Shown here piece after piece: positions 16,502-24,604 of a DNA stretch of 43,143 nucleotides (position 1 is the first letter of the stretch; every line of letters begins with the position of its first letter). The translations under genes were made by a program, and so were the position numbers. Under the pieces are notes generated by a model, which was not told where the DNA came from, did no database searches, and was given only the letters and a program-made list of their open reading frames with translations. Where the stretch lies: the NCBI GenBank assembly GCA_021151585.1, contig JAGKWX010000018.1, forward strand, positions 1 through 43,143. Reading direction: 5' to 3'. The DNA comes from Alphaproteobacteria bacterium. GTDB lineage: Bacteria; Pseudomonadota; Gammaproteobacteria; JAGOUN01.

Positions 16502-17110
16502 ATGAATTTCAGCCCTTTAATTAACGAACTTATTCAGGCACTCCGCTATTTACCTGGTGTTGGACCGAAATCAGCACAACGGATGGCGTTTTTTTTGCTG
16601 CAACATGACGCAACAAAAGCAAAACATTTAGCCTCAATTATTTCGCGCAGCCTGACGCATATTACTCATTGTAAACAGTGCCGGATGTTAACAGAATCAC
16701 CACTATGCACAATTTGCAGCAATAACAAACGCAATCAACATAAAATCTGCATCGTTGAAGGCCCCATGGATGTTTTTGCCATAGAACAAACAGCTACTTT
16801 TAGCGGACGCTATTTTGTCTTACGAGGACATTTGTCACCGATTGACGGCGTTGGCCCAGAAAATCTTGGTATTCCATTACTGATGGAGCAACTTCAAAAC
16901 TCTCAGATAGAAGAAGTTATTTTAGCACTAAGCGCTACCGTAGAAGGACAGACGACATCACACTACATTGCAAGCGCTATACGCCCACTCTCAATCGTTG
17001 TCACTCGATTAGCGCATGGACTACCCATGGGTAGCGAATTAGAATACACCGACGGAAACACGCTGACTCATGCATTTATTGATAGGAAGAATTTTGCGTT
17101 CTCTGATTAA
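16502..17110 (+). CDS. recR: Recombination mediator RecR
   Basis: RecR works with RecF and RecO to load RecA at gaps. It has 202 residues: helix-hairpin-helix YLPGVGPKSAQRMAF (about 17-31), the zinc finger CKQCRMLTESPLCTIC (about 57-72), the Toprim domain KICIVEGPMDVFAIE and the C-terminal VTRLAHGLPMGSELEYTDGNTL. The ATG at 16502 lacks a strong ribosome-binding site. The 3' end overlaps the next gene. Confidence 0.96.
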   Translation: MNFSPLINELIQALRYLPGVGPKSAQRMAFFLLQHDATKAKHLASIISRSLTHITHCKQCRMLTESPLCTICSNNKRNQHKICIVEGPMDVFAIEQTATFSGRYFVLRGHLSPIDGVGPENLGIPLLMEQLQNSQIEEVILALSATVEGQTTSHYIASAIRPLSIVVTRLAHGLPMGSELEYTDGNTLTHAFIDRKNFAFSD

Positions 17111-18059
17111 TATTTTTTTTATAAGCCTCTGTGTATGTTGTACATGCTCAAATTTTGCTTCTACCACACTAACCATACTACCCTATCATGGTGATAACTA
17201 TATTATTAACGGTCTTGCTACCGCAAAAAATGACATACAAATCACGATGTATGGTTTTACAGATCAACGAATTGCAGCAAGCCTTATTCGTCTAAAACAA
17301 CGTGGCATCAAAGTGCGACTACTAATCGAACAAGAACCTTACAAATCCCAGGATGAAAATCTATTCATTCTAAAAAAATTAAAGAATGCCGGCGTAACCA
17401 TCCATTACGCATCATCAAAATTTACCCTAACACACCAAAAAACCATACTGATTGATCATGCATTTGCCTTCATTTTAACTGATAATCTTACCTACTCTGG
17501 CTTATATCGACAGCGTAATTTTATTTTACAAACAGATGATAAGAAAATTATTGATGAACTAAACAAGTTATTCAATGCAGATTGGAAGCAAATACCATAC
17601 TCAGCGATTGCGCATTCAGCGTTAGTACTGAGCCCTGAGAATAGTTGGCAAAAATTACATCAACTGATCATCAACACCAAAGCCAATCTAGATATATATG
17701 CTGCAGCACTGACGGATAAACGCATAGTGGCAGATTTAATAGCACGGCCGGCAAAAATTCGTATTCTAGTGGACAAAAAATCAAAAGTTTTTAACATCGC
17801 GGGCTTATGTCAGCATCACATAGAAATACATGCACTGAAACAACCTGAACAACACGCCAAAGCCCTGCTGCGTGATTATCACACTGACAATCAACTTGCT
17901 TACGTTGGTTCAGCAAATTTAACCTACCCGGGATTGTCGAAAAACAGAGAAGCAGGACTGCTATTTAGTGACACAGTTGCTATAAAAAAACTACATGGCT
18001 CTTTTGAGCATGATTGGCAAAACTCAAGCTCACTTTGCGATAAATCTGAACTTAGATAG
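17094..18059 (+). CDS. Exported phospholipase-D-like protein
   Basis: It has 321 residues: an N-terminal signal-like segment (RSLINIFFISLCVCC) and then two phospholipase D repeats. The first HKD-like motif is HQKTILIDHAFAFILTDNLT and the second is HAKALLRDYHTDNQLAYVGSANLT; both keep His and Lys, and the Asn/Thr of the GSxN region is present. Family members hydrolyse or transfer phosphodiesters (nucleases, cardiolipin synthases, phospholipases); the substrate cannot be told from sequence. I prefer the TTG at 17094, preceded by AGGAAG; the upstream ATG at 17070 is in frame without such a site. Either way it overlaps the recR end, suggesting coupled translation. Periplasmic or lipid-facing location is inferred. 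Confidence 0.85.
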   Translation: MRSLINIFFISLCVCCTCSNFASTTLTILPYHGDNYIINGLATAKNDIQITMYGFTDQRIAASLIRLKQRGIKVRLLIEQEPYKSQDENLFILKKLKNAGVTIHYASSKFTLTHQKTILIDHAFAFILTDNLTYSGLYRQRNFILQTDDKKIIDELNKLFNADWKQIPYSAIAHSALVLSPENSWQKLHQLIINTKANLDIYAAALTDKRIVADLIARPAKIRILVDKKSKVFNIAGLCQHHIEIHALKQPEQHAKALLRDYHTDNQLAYVGSANLTYPGLSKNREAGLLFSDTVAIKKLHGSFEHDWQNSSSLCDKSELR

Positions 18060-18136
18060 ACTAATATCAACAGATAAATTGTGTTTTTTTCAGGAGAATA
18101 AACTATAGAATTGTATAAAAAAGCACTTATATGCTG

Positions 18137-18158
18137 GGCCCCAGCCTAGGCTGGGGGC
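18137..18158. terminator. GC-rich palindromic hairpin between convergent genes
   Basis: CCCCAGCCTAGGCTGGGG (18139-18156) is a perfect 18-base palindrome and can fold on both strands. It lies between the convergent PLD-like gene and the outer-membrane protein gene, the expected place for a bidirectional terminator, but no T-run follows on either strand. It could instead be a copy of a dispersed palindromic element. Confidence 0.45.
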
Positions 18159-18213
18159 AAACAGCAGTTGCTATAACAATGCAGAACATGAATTAACGAC
18201 AGGTTCTAAGCAA

Positions 18214-18846
18214 CTAAATGAAATAAGTGAACTCTAACAAGCCCATGTTAATAGAAGGTAAACTTTCAGCATCACCATTGTTATTAAAATTAACGTCTTG
18301 GCCAAAAGTATGATAATACGACAAACCTAGTTGAAGACTAGGCGTAAATGAATAAGCAATACTTGCACCCACTTCAGGCACAACCGTATTGCTGTCATGT
18401 AAATTCGTGTCTCGCATATTATCTTCGGCCGGCTGCATCTGCTCATCCGTACCACCGGCTTTTAATGTAAAATGCAATTTATCAAAAGTAAATTGCGCAA
18501 CACCTAATAATTCAAGGCCGTAATAATGCATAGTTAACGTCGAAGTGCTCGTCGTATATTTGGTAGAACCATAGTACGCTGCGCCACCTTCAAGACCATA
18601 AGCAACAAAGTTACTGACATCCCATAAAATACCAAAAACAGCTCTACCGCCATAGTTTTCATCGGTACGCCCAGGGTAACCTTCAATAACAACACCTTCT
18701 AATAGCGTATAATCAACGCTATTTGGCATCGATTGTGGCGCCGCATAACCTATACCGACATCGATATAAGGACGATAATCAGCGTAACAAGCCGTTACAG
18801 CTATCATCGACATCGCCGCACATGCGGTAGAAAATATTTTTTTCAT
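18214..18846 (-). CDS. Outer-membrane beta-barrel protein, unknown specificity
   Basis: It has 210 residues. A typical signal peptide (MKKIFSTACAAMSMIAVTACYA, cleavage near residue 22) is followed by alternating hydrophobic/polar strands rich in Gly, Tyr and aromatics (YIDVGIGYA, VAYGLEGGAAYYGS, YYGLELLGVAQFTF, LQLGLSYYHTFG) and a C-terminal strand ending FTYFI, close to the outer-membrane insertion signature. The length suits an eight-stranded barrel. A Cys near the cleavage site (TACYADY) leaves a lipoprotein possible, but the lipobox is weak. AAGGAG precedes the ATG. It lies 37 bases after ald. Confidence 0.85.
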   Translation of the reverse strand: MKKIFSTACAAMSMIAVTACYADYRPYIDVGIGYAAPQSMPNSVDYTLLEGVVIEGYPGRTDENYGGRAVFGILWDVSNFVAYGLEGGAAYYGSTKYTTSTSTLTMHYYGLELLGVAQFTFDKLHFTLKAGGTDEQMQPAEDNMRDTNLHDSNTVVPEVGASIAYSFTPSLQLGLSYYHTFGQDVNFNNNGDAESLPSINMGLLEFTYFI

Positions 18847-18883
18847 AATAAACTCCTTGCTAATATCCTAATAAATTGACAGA

Positions 18884-19999
18884 TTACTGCAAAACTCTCA
18901 AGGCCTCCTGATACATTTTACCTTGCGCCTTAGCTACGGCCTCACATGTCACTTTACCGCGATAAATATTTAAACCATGCAATAAATGCACATTATCTTT
19001 CAGCGCCGCCATACAACCTTTGTTAGCTAACGCTACAACAAAAGGCAAAGTCGCATTATTTAGAGCAAAAGTTGATGTGCGAGCCGCCCCTGCAGGCATA
19101 TTAGCAACACAATAATGGACCACACCATCAACAAGATAGGTTGGCTGTTCGTGAGTTGTTGCATGACTTGTTTCAAAACAACCACCCTGGTCAATAGCAA
19201 CATCAATCAACACCGAACCTTTATTCATACTAGCAACCATTTCTTTGGTTACCAATTTCGGAGCCGCGGCGCCAGGTAATAGTACAGCACCAATCACAAC
19301 ATCTGCACTAGCAACATACTGAGCAATGAGGTCCTTTGTTGGATAAATCGTTTTAATGCTTGCGCCATATAATTCGTCTAATTCACGCATACGATCCAAA
19401 GAGATATCCATAAGGGTAACATCAGCTTCCATACCTACAGCAACACGTAATGCATTCGAGCCAACAACACCGCCCCCTAAAACTAAAACTTTTGCAGGAG
19501 CAACACCAACAACCCCTCCCATTAACAAGCCTTTACCACCATGTACAATTTCAAGGCATTTTGCAGCCGCTTGAATCGACATACGACCCGCAACTTCACT
19601 CATGGGTGATAATAATGGTAATCGACCATGACGATCCGTCACTGTTTCATAAGCAATAGCAATACAGCCTGACTCTAGCAAAAGATCAGTTTGTACTGTA
19701 TCAGGCGCTAAGTGTAAATAGGTAAATAGCACCTGCCCTTCTCGCAACATTTTGCATTCACTTGGTTGAGGCTCTTTAACCTTAACGATCATATCAGCTG
19801 TGGCAAAAATTTCTTCAGCTGTATCAACCACTGTTGCTCCAACCGTAAGATACGCGTGATCATCAATACCAATACCTGAAGCAGCGCCTTTTTGCACCAC
19901 CACGCGATGCCCATGATGTATTAACTCACTGACACTGGATGGCGTTAAACCGACACGGAATTCTTGGCTTTTAATTTCTTTTGGCACACCAATTAACAT
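18884..19999 (-). CDS. ald: Alanine dehydrogenase
   Basis: An NAD-dependent enzyme interconverting L-alanine and pyruvate plus ammonia, allowing alanine catabolism. It has 371 residues, the standard length. N-terminus MLIGVPKEIKSQEFRVGLTP, the substrate-binding KVKEPQPSE loop, the catalytic His region FTYLHLAPD, the Rossmann loop VLGGGVVGSNALRVAVG, and YCVANMPAGAARTSTFALNNAT near the C-terminus. The ATG at 19997-19999 has GAGGA about 5 bases upstream; the open frame runs four codons further. The upstream region has a promoter and a palindrome. Confidence 0.96.
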   Translation of the reverse strand: MLIGVPKEIKSQEFRVGLTPSSVSELIHHGHRVVVQKGAASGIGIDDHAYLTVGATVVDTAEEIFATADMIVKVKEPQPSECKMLREGQVLFTYLHLAPDTVQTDLLLESGCIAIAYETVTDRHGRLPLLSPMSEVAGRMSIQAAAKCLEIVHGGKGLLMGGVVGVAPAKVLVLGGGVVGSNALRVAVGMEADVTLMDISLDRMRELDELYGASIKTIYPTKDLIAQYVASADVVIGAVLLPGAAAPKLVTKEMVASMNKGSVLIDVAIDQGGCFETSHATTHEQPTYLVDGVVHYCVANMPAGAARTSTFALNNATLPFVVALANKGCMAALKDNVHLLHGLNIYRGKVTCEAVAKAQGKMYQEALRVLQ

Positions 20000-20028
20000 G
20001 ATTTTCCTCATTTATTTCTAGTAGATTG

Positions 20029-20057
20029 ATTAAACATGATATTTCAGCACTAGTAAA
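20029..20057 (-). promoter_or_regulatory. Predicted sigma-70 promoter of ald
   Basis: On the minus strand: TTTACT (20057-20052), 17-base spacer, TTTAAT (20034-20029). Four of six and five of six consensus bases match. The start site would be near 20022, giving a leader of about 23 bases. Confidence 0.5.
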
Positions 20058-20065
20058 TACTTTTG

Positions 20066-20077
20066 TAGTGATCACTA
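20066..20077. promoter_or_regulatory. Palindromic operator candidate upstream of ald
   Basis: TAGTGATCACTA is a perfect 12-base palindrome centred about 17 bases upstream of the predicted ald -35 box, in the divergent ald/MFS intergenic region. The position suits an activator site for ald or a shared regulator. No regulator gene is visible nearby. Confidence 0.4.
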
Positions 20078-20142
20078 TTTGGCTAGATAACGGCCTACGC
20101 TAAACAGTTGCATCGTAATGAAATTAATCGAGTTAACATGTA

Positions 20143-20171
20143 TTGCTTATAGACGAAATTTGTTGTTATAT
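20143..20171 (+). promoter_or_regulatory. Predicted promoter of the MFS transporter gene
   Basis: TTGCTT (20143-20148), 17 bases, TTATAT (20166-20171). It would give a leader of about 80 bases that includes an imperfect inverted repeat around 20184-20222 (CCGA/TCGG and CATAG/CTATG arms). Confidence 0.45.
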
Positions 20172-20260
20172 AAAAAAGACCATACTCCGAATACACCATA
20201 GACCACACTATGCTCGGAATAGTTTATTGATTAACCTTATTGAATGGATGCAGCACCACT

Positions 20261-21460
20261 ATGACTTCAACAACAGATACTCATGACGAAAAACTGTCTC
20301 GCTCAGCAAAATGGATACTAGTCATTACCCTGAGTTATGCATTTAATTTTTCTAGTATTGCTTTTTTACCGATTTACATGCGCGAAACCTTGCATAGCTC
20401 ACTTTTTATGATCGGAGTAGCGTTGAGTACATACGGCATAGGAACTATTTTTGCCTCATTTTATGGCGCAAAATTATGTGATATTTATTCTTCTTATCTT
20501 ATCTCCTGCCTCTCATTACTACTGTTTATCCTTGGCTTAGTGATGATTTATTTTATCACTCAACCCTTGTGGCTGTTTATAGCAACTTTGCTTATTATGG
20601 GGGTGGCAAACTCATCCTTTTTACCAGCTGCACGTATGTTACTCATGCGTCAGACTTCTGAAGCAGCGCAATTGCGCGCCAACGGATTACGCTATATGTT
20701 TTATAATATTGGCGTAGCTGCTTCACTAGGCGTTGTTGGTATGCTGGCACATGAAAATTATCATGTTGTTGTATTATTTAGCCTAGGATTTACATGCTGC
20801 GCCTTAGCCTTGTTATTTATTTTTGTCAACAACGAAAAACATAACTTGTACGGACAAACAATAACGAAAAAAGAAAAGCTTCGCTGGTGGCGCGATCCCT
20901 TTTTCACCTGTATTTTCGCAGGTGTTTTTATTGGCATGATTGTTTTTGCCCAATTGACTTCGTCCATGTCATTGTTTTTGATCGATGTTTATCATTTCAA
21001 TATGCAATCGTTCAGCCTATTTTATATTATAAATTGCATCATCATCGGCACAATGCAAATGCCTATCATCAAACGCATTCAACATTTGCCACAAGTGTTT
21101 ATCTTTATGCTAGCGCCATCTATTATGGGCTTGGGTTATATTGTTTTACTGATTAAAACTAGCTTAATCAGCGTAACAATTTCCATGATTTTGATCACTG
21201 CTGGCGAAATGTTATTTATGCCTGTGTCACAAAATTTAGTATATCAACAAGCTCAAAATCATTTAAAAGGAGAATATATGGGGATATACCAAGCACTATA
21301 TGCTATCGCAGTGATTATCAGCCCATTAATAGGCACAACAGCATTGAAAATAGATCATAGTGGAACGGTATTATGGTTATTTATTTTTTCACTTTCTATA
21401 TTACCCATAGCTGGATATGTGGCCTTGAAAGAAAAAATTCCTCAATTAGCTAAACATTGA
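20261..21460 (+). CDS. Major facilitator superfamily transporter
   Basis: A 399-residue inner-membrane protein with about twelve hydrophobic segments in two six-helix halves, separated by a hydrophilic stretch near the middle (NNEKHNLYGQTITKKEKLRWWRD). The first half has the MFS motif A region as GAKLCDIYSSYLIS. The pattern resembles drug:proton antiporters of the DHA1 group, but the substrate cannot be assigned. I chose the ATG at 20261; a TTG at 20240 is also in frame, and neither has a well-placed ribosome-binding site. It is transcribed divergently from ald. Confidence 0.88.
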   Translation: MTSTTDTHDEKLSRSAKWILVITLSYAFNFSSIAFLPIYMRETLHSSLFMIGVALSTYGIGTIFASFYGAKLCDIYSSYLISCLSLLLFILGLVMIYFITQPLWLFIATLLIMGVANSSFLPAARMLLMRQTSEAAQLRANGLRYMFYNIGVAASLGVVGMLAHENYHVVVLFSLGFTCCALALLFIFVNNEKHNLYGQTITKKEKLRWWRDPFFTCIFAGVFIGMIVFAQLTSSMSLFLIDVYHFNMQSFSLFYIINCIIIGTMQMPIIKRIQHLPQVFIFMLAPSIMGLGYIVLLIKTSLISVTISMILITAGEMLFMPVSQNLVYQQAQNHLKGEYMGIYQALYAIAVIISPLIGTTALKIDHSGTVLWLFIFSLSILPIAGYVALKEKIPQLAKH

Positions 21461-21565
21461 ACTTGGCTGACAACTAGTACGAAACAGAAATTTAAGGTTA
21501 GTTGATTGTTTGCTGATGAAATTTTATTCTGCTTTACTCTATTTCTTAAGCAGACAATAATGACT

Positions 21566-21598
21566 ATGCCGCCCAAGCCTACTAGACTGGGGCGGCAT
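21566..21598. terminator. Long hairpin between convergent MFS and PepSY genes
   Basis: ATGCCGCCC (21566-21574) pairs with GGGCGGCAT (21590-21598), with further AG/CT pairing inside. It sits between two converging genes, so it can serve both as a bidirectional terminator. T-runs are weak. Confidence 0.5.
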
Positions 21599-21609
21599 GT
21601 TAACATAGC

Positions 21610-22065
21610 CTATCTCAAGTCTTGAATGTCTCCAGTCATAGCATTAACTTTAACATCAACTTCCTTCTTATCCATAGGACTTAATGCTTCTGCATCATAG
21701 AACTGATGATGAGCCCTGATTTCACTAATCTGGGTATAACCAGCTTTTGTTAATAACTCAACAGCCTCTAACATAGAAATGACCGGATGGTTCACATGTT
21801 TTACCGGGGGTGGTAACATATTTCCCGCTAGATCAAAACGCATAGGCCGAACAACGCCCTCTTGATCAATAACCTTGGTATCAAATCCGTCCCGTTCTCG
21901 CTCAACTTCTAACGCTACAAAATTTTTACTTTGTATTGTTTTTAGCACCATAACTAGCGCTTGATCTATTGACACTGAAGGGGGTGTTGATGCTTGAGCT
22001 ATAGAACCAACCGCTCCAGATAGCGATAAAGCCAAGGCCCCCACCAATACATATATTTTTTTCAT
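21610..22065 (-). CDS. Periplasmic PepSY-domain protein
   Basis: It has 151 residues: a signal peptide (MKKIYVLVGALALSLSGAVG, cleavage around QAS) and then two PepSY-like repeats. The first starts VSIDQALVMVLKTIQ; the second is HPVISMLEAVELLTKAGYTQISEIRAHHQFYDAEA and ends with the family pattern VDVKVNAMTGDIQDLR. PepSY domains are thought to inhibit peptidases or serve as sensors, and small exported ones often accompany two-component systems. The ATG at 22065 has GGAG 8 bases upstream; earlier in-frame starts (22071, 22089) are less well placed. A response-regulator relic lies just upstream. Confidence 0.85.
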   Translation of the reverse strand: MKKIYVLVGALALSLSGAVGSIAQASTPPSVSIDQALVMVLKTIQSKNFVALEVERERDGFDTKVIDQEGVVRPMRFDLAGNMLPPPVKHVNHPVISMLEAVELLTKAGYTQISEIRAHHQFYDAEALSPMDKKEVDVKVNAMTGDIQDLR

Positions 22066-22117
22066 TATCATATCTCCATCATCGTGCATCTCATATTTTC
22101 ATAAGGCGCTGAGAACA

Positions 22118-22174
22118 TCACATCTTTTCAATTCGGGCAGTTTTACACTGATCTTCAATAATTAATATGCGCAT
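22118..22174 (-). pseudogene. Relic of an OmpR-family response regulator (N-terminal 18 codons)
   Basis: On the minus strand, nine bases after the htpG stop, an ATG opens MRILIIEDQCKTARIEKM followed by TGA. This is the hallmark first beta strand and acidic pocket of OmpR/CusR/QseB-type receiver domains (MRILxIEDDxKTA...). The second pocket acid is Gln here. No other frame continues the receiver domain before the PepSY gene. I read it as the remnant of a deleted two-component regulator; a functional 18-residue peptide is unlikely. Confidence 0.7.
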
Positions 22175-22183
22175 GAAACTTAG

Positions 22184-24097
22184 TTACCCCATTAATAATT
22201 TATTCATACGCTGAACAAATTCTGCTGGGTTATCCAAATGCCCGCCCTCTGCTAACACTGCTTGCTCGAATAACAACTTCGTCCATTCAGCAAAACGCTC
22301 GTCATCTGACTCAGTTTTAATACTAAGAATCAGAGGATGCTTTGGATTGATTTCAAAAATTGGCTTACTCATGCCAAAATTTTGTCCCGCAGCCTGCATG
22401 ATGCGCTGCATATGTATACCCATATCATTTTCATCGGCAACAACACAGCTAGGTGATGATGTCAAACGATGGCTAATGCGCGCTTCTTTAATCTTTTCGC
22501 CAAGCACTTCTTTCATTTGTTTTAAAACAGATTCAAATTCATCACTTTCTTTTTTCTTTTCTTCTTTGGTTTCTTCATCATCCATATTGCCCAAATCAAG
22601 ATCACCTTTAGCAACAGATTGGAATTTTTTACCTTCAAACTCCGTCATATGGCTAACCCACCATTCATCAACGCGATCAGAAAGCAACAACACCTCAATG
22701 CCTTTTTGACGGAAAACTTCTAGCGCCGGACTATTTTTTGCCGCCTCAAAAGATTCAGCCGTTACATAATAAATTTTATCTTGGCCTTCTTTCATACGAC
22801 CAATGTAGTCGGCCAAAGTCACCGTTTGCGCATTGGTATCATTATGCGTGGTTGCAAAACGGAATAATTTTGCAATACGCTCTTTGTTAGCGAAATCTTC
22901 ACCTGGACCTTCTTTCAATACTGAACCAAATGCTTGCCAGAATTTTGCATATTTTTCAGCATCTTTTTCTGCCAACTCTTCCAACAAACTCAAAACGCGT
23001 TTCACTAAAGCGCCGCGCAATTTATCCGTTACACGATCATTTTGTAAAATTTCTCGAGAAATATTTAAAGGTAAATCTTTGGTATCAATAACACCTTTGA
23101 TAAAACGTAAATACATCGGTAAAAATTGTTCCGCATCATCCATAATGAATACACGCTGTACATAGAGTTTTAAGCCACGTTGGCCGTCACGATTCCATAA
23201 ATCAAATGGTGCACGCGCTGGAATATATAATAAATTGATATATTCCATACTACCTTCGACCTTGTTATGAGCCCAAGCCAATGGATCTTCAAAATCATGA
23301 GAAATATGTTTATACAGTGCTTTATAATCTTCATCTTTAATCTTGCTCTTTTCTAGAGTCCATAAAGCCTTCGCTTGATTGACAACTTCGAACTCAGGCG
23401 TCGCAGTTGCATTTGCCTCCTCTGCATTGTCTTTATCCGCTGGCACAGCTTGTTTTTCCATCATAATAGGCAAGGCTATATGATCTGAATATTTTGTGAT
23501 AATGCCGCGTAGACGATAATTTTCCAAAAATTCACTAGCGTCCTCTTTTAAATGCAAGACGATACTTGTACCACGATGTGCTTGTTGAATATTTTCAATT
23601 GTATATTCAGAACTTGCATCCGAAGTCCAATGTACACCATGCTCCTGAGCCACCCCCGCTCTACGAGTAAATACTTCAACGCGATCAGCGACAATAAATG
23701 CAGAGTAAAAACCAACACCAAATTGACCAATCAATTGATTATCTTTGGCTTTATCGCCAGTCATTTTTGACAGAAACTCTTTCGTGCCAGAATGCGCAAT
23801 TGTGCCCAAATTTTGAACAACTTCATCGCGCGTCATACCAATACCATTATCGCGAATAGTAATAGTTTTAGCGGCCTTGTCGAAACTCAGATAGATGGCC
23901 AAATTTGGATCGCTCTCTAACAGCGTATTATCAGACAAGGCCTCATAACGCAATTTATCAATAGCGTCAGAAGCATTGGAAATCAACTCTCGCAAAAAGA
24001 TCTCTTTATTGCTATACAGTGAGTTAATCATCAACTGTAGCAACTGCTTTACTTCAGTTTGAAAACCACGAGTTTCAGGTTGAGCAGAAAATGACAT
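22184..24097 (-). CDS. htpG: Molecular chaperone HtpG (Hsp90)
   Basis: Bacterial Hsp90, an ATP-dependent cytosolic chaperone. It has 637 residues. The N-terminal GHKL ATPase domain shows NSLYSNKEIFLRELISNASDA, IRDNGIGMT and GQFGVGFYSAFIVAD; the middle domain has LPLNISREILQND; the C-terminal dimerisation domain ends with EQAVLAEGGHLDNPAEFVQRMNKLL. A short charged insert (around 218-232, AVPADKDNAEEANATATPE) lies where other bacterial HtpG proteins are variable. The ATG is preceded by AAGGGG. A heat-shock promoter lies just upstream. Confidence 0.97.
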   Translation of the reverse strand: MSFSAQPETRGFQTEVKQLLQLMINSLYSNKEIFLRELISNASDAIDKLRYEALSDNTLLESDPNLAIYLSFDKAAKTITIRDNGIGMTRDEVVQNLGTIAHSGTKEFLSKMTGDKAKDNQLIGQFGVGFYSAFIVADRVEVFTRRAGVAQEHGVHWTSDASSEYTIENIQQAHRGTSIVLHLKEDASEFLENYRLRGIITKYSDHIALPIMMEKQAVPADKDNAEEANATATPEFEVVNQAKALWTLEKSKIKDEDYKALYKHISHDFEDPLAWAHNKVEGSMEYINLLYIPARAPFDLWNRDGQRGLKLYVQRVFIMDDAEQFLPMYLRFIKGVIDTKDLPLNISREILQNDRVTDKLRGALVKRVLSLLEELAEKDAEKYAKFWQAFGSVLKEGPGEDFANKERIAKLFRFATTHNDTNAQTVTLADYIGRMKEGQDKIYYVTAESFEAAKNSPALEVFRQKGIEVLLLSDRVDEWWVSHMTEFEGKKFQSVAKGDLDLGNMDDEETKEEKKKESDEFESVLKQMKEVLGEKIKEARISHRLTSSPSCVVADENDMGIHMQRIMQAAGQNFGMSKPIFEINPKHPLILSIKTESDDERFAEWTKLLFEQAVLAEGGHLDNPAEFVQRMNKLLMG

Positions 24098-24133
24098 GTT
24101 TAAGGCCCCTTATATTTTATAATACTGTATTAG

Positions 24134-24161
24134 AACTGAGGCCTTTTTTAAAAATTTCAAG
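24134..24161 (-). promoter_or_regulatory. RpoH (sigma-32) promoter of htpG
   Basis: On the minus strand: CTTGAAA (24161-24155), a perfect sigma-32 -35 element, then 13 bases, then CCTCAGTT (24141-24134), matching CCCCATNT at six of eight positions. Transcription would start near 24127, 30 bases before the htpG ATG. It begins three bases after the stop of the upstream pilin gene. Confidence 0.7.
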
Positions 24162-24163
24162 AG

Positions 24164-24604
24164 TTAAGCAGCATATTTCCATGCTGTTATTTCTTTGGTC
24201 GAATCATCTTGAACCACCTGCAACCAAACACCACTAAAATGTGTCGTGGCGCGTAAGGTATATTGCCAATAATGGGCGGAAAATTCATCAGAATGGTATT
24301 CATGCACAGCGTAATCGACTTTCATATCCATCAGCGTTAGTTGGCACAAATCTGGATTAAGGCGCCAAAATGCCTCTAATTCGGCTCGATCATTTGATCT
24401 CATCACACAATCTGAACTCGCTGTTGAAGTTGATGATATTATGTCAAAAGCTTGGCGTAAAATAGAACGCGCGCTAACCAAACTTGTTAATTGCCTAAGC
24501 ATTAATTGCGAAAAATAGCCATCTTCTTTAAACTCCAACAAAGCCGTTGCCACAAATAGCAACATAAGTAATAACACAAACAACACATAGCCCTCATTGC
24601 GCAT
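24164..24604 (-). CDS. Minor pilin / type IV pilus assembly protein (PilX-like)
   Basis: It has 146 residues. The N-terminus MRNEGYVLFVLLLMLLFVATALLEF is a short basic leader, Gly, and a long hydrophobic helix, as in PilX and GspK-type minor pilins. As in those, there is no Glu at position +5 after the likely cleavage site. The remainder is a small globular domain with two Cys (DCVMRSND.., NPDLCQLTL). The start overlaps the pilW-like stop by 11 bases, so it is the third gene of a pilin operon. Assignment depends mostly on this context; sequence identity to PilX is not obvious. Confidence 0.7.
   Translation of the reverse strand: MRNEGYVLFVLLLMLLFVATALLEFKEDGYFSQLMLRQLTSLVSARSILRQAFDIISSTSTASSDCVMRSNDRAELEAFWRLNPDLCQLTLMDMKVDYAVHEYHSDEFSAHYWQYTLRATTHFSGVWLQVVQDDSTKEITAWKYAA

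Noticed and set aside
20118..20201. 27-codon plus-strand ORF (starting MKLIELTCIAYRR) in the ald/MFS gap
   Set aside because: No ribosome-binding site, it overlaps the predicted MFS promoter, and it shows no recognisable family pattern.
20184..20222. Imperfect inverted repeat in the MFS leader as a riboswitch
   Set aside because: The stems are short and interrupted by bulges and internal loops; I recognise no riboswitch class.
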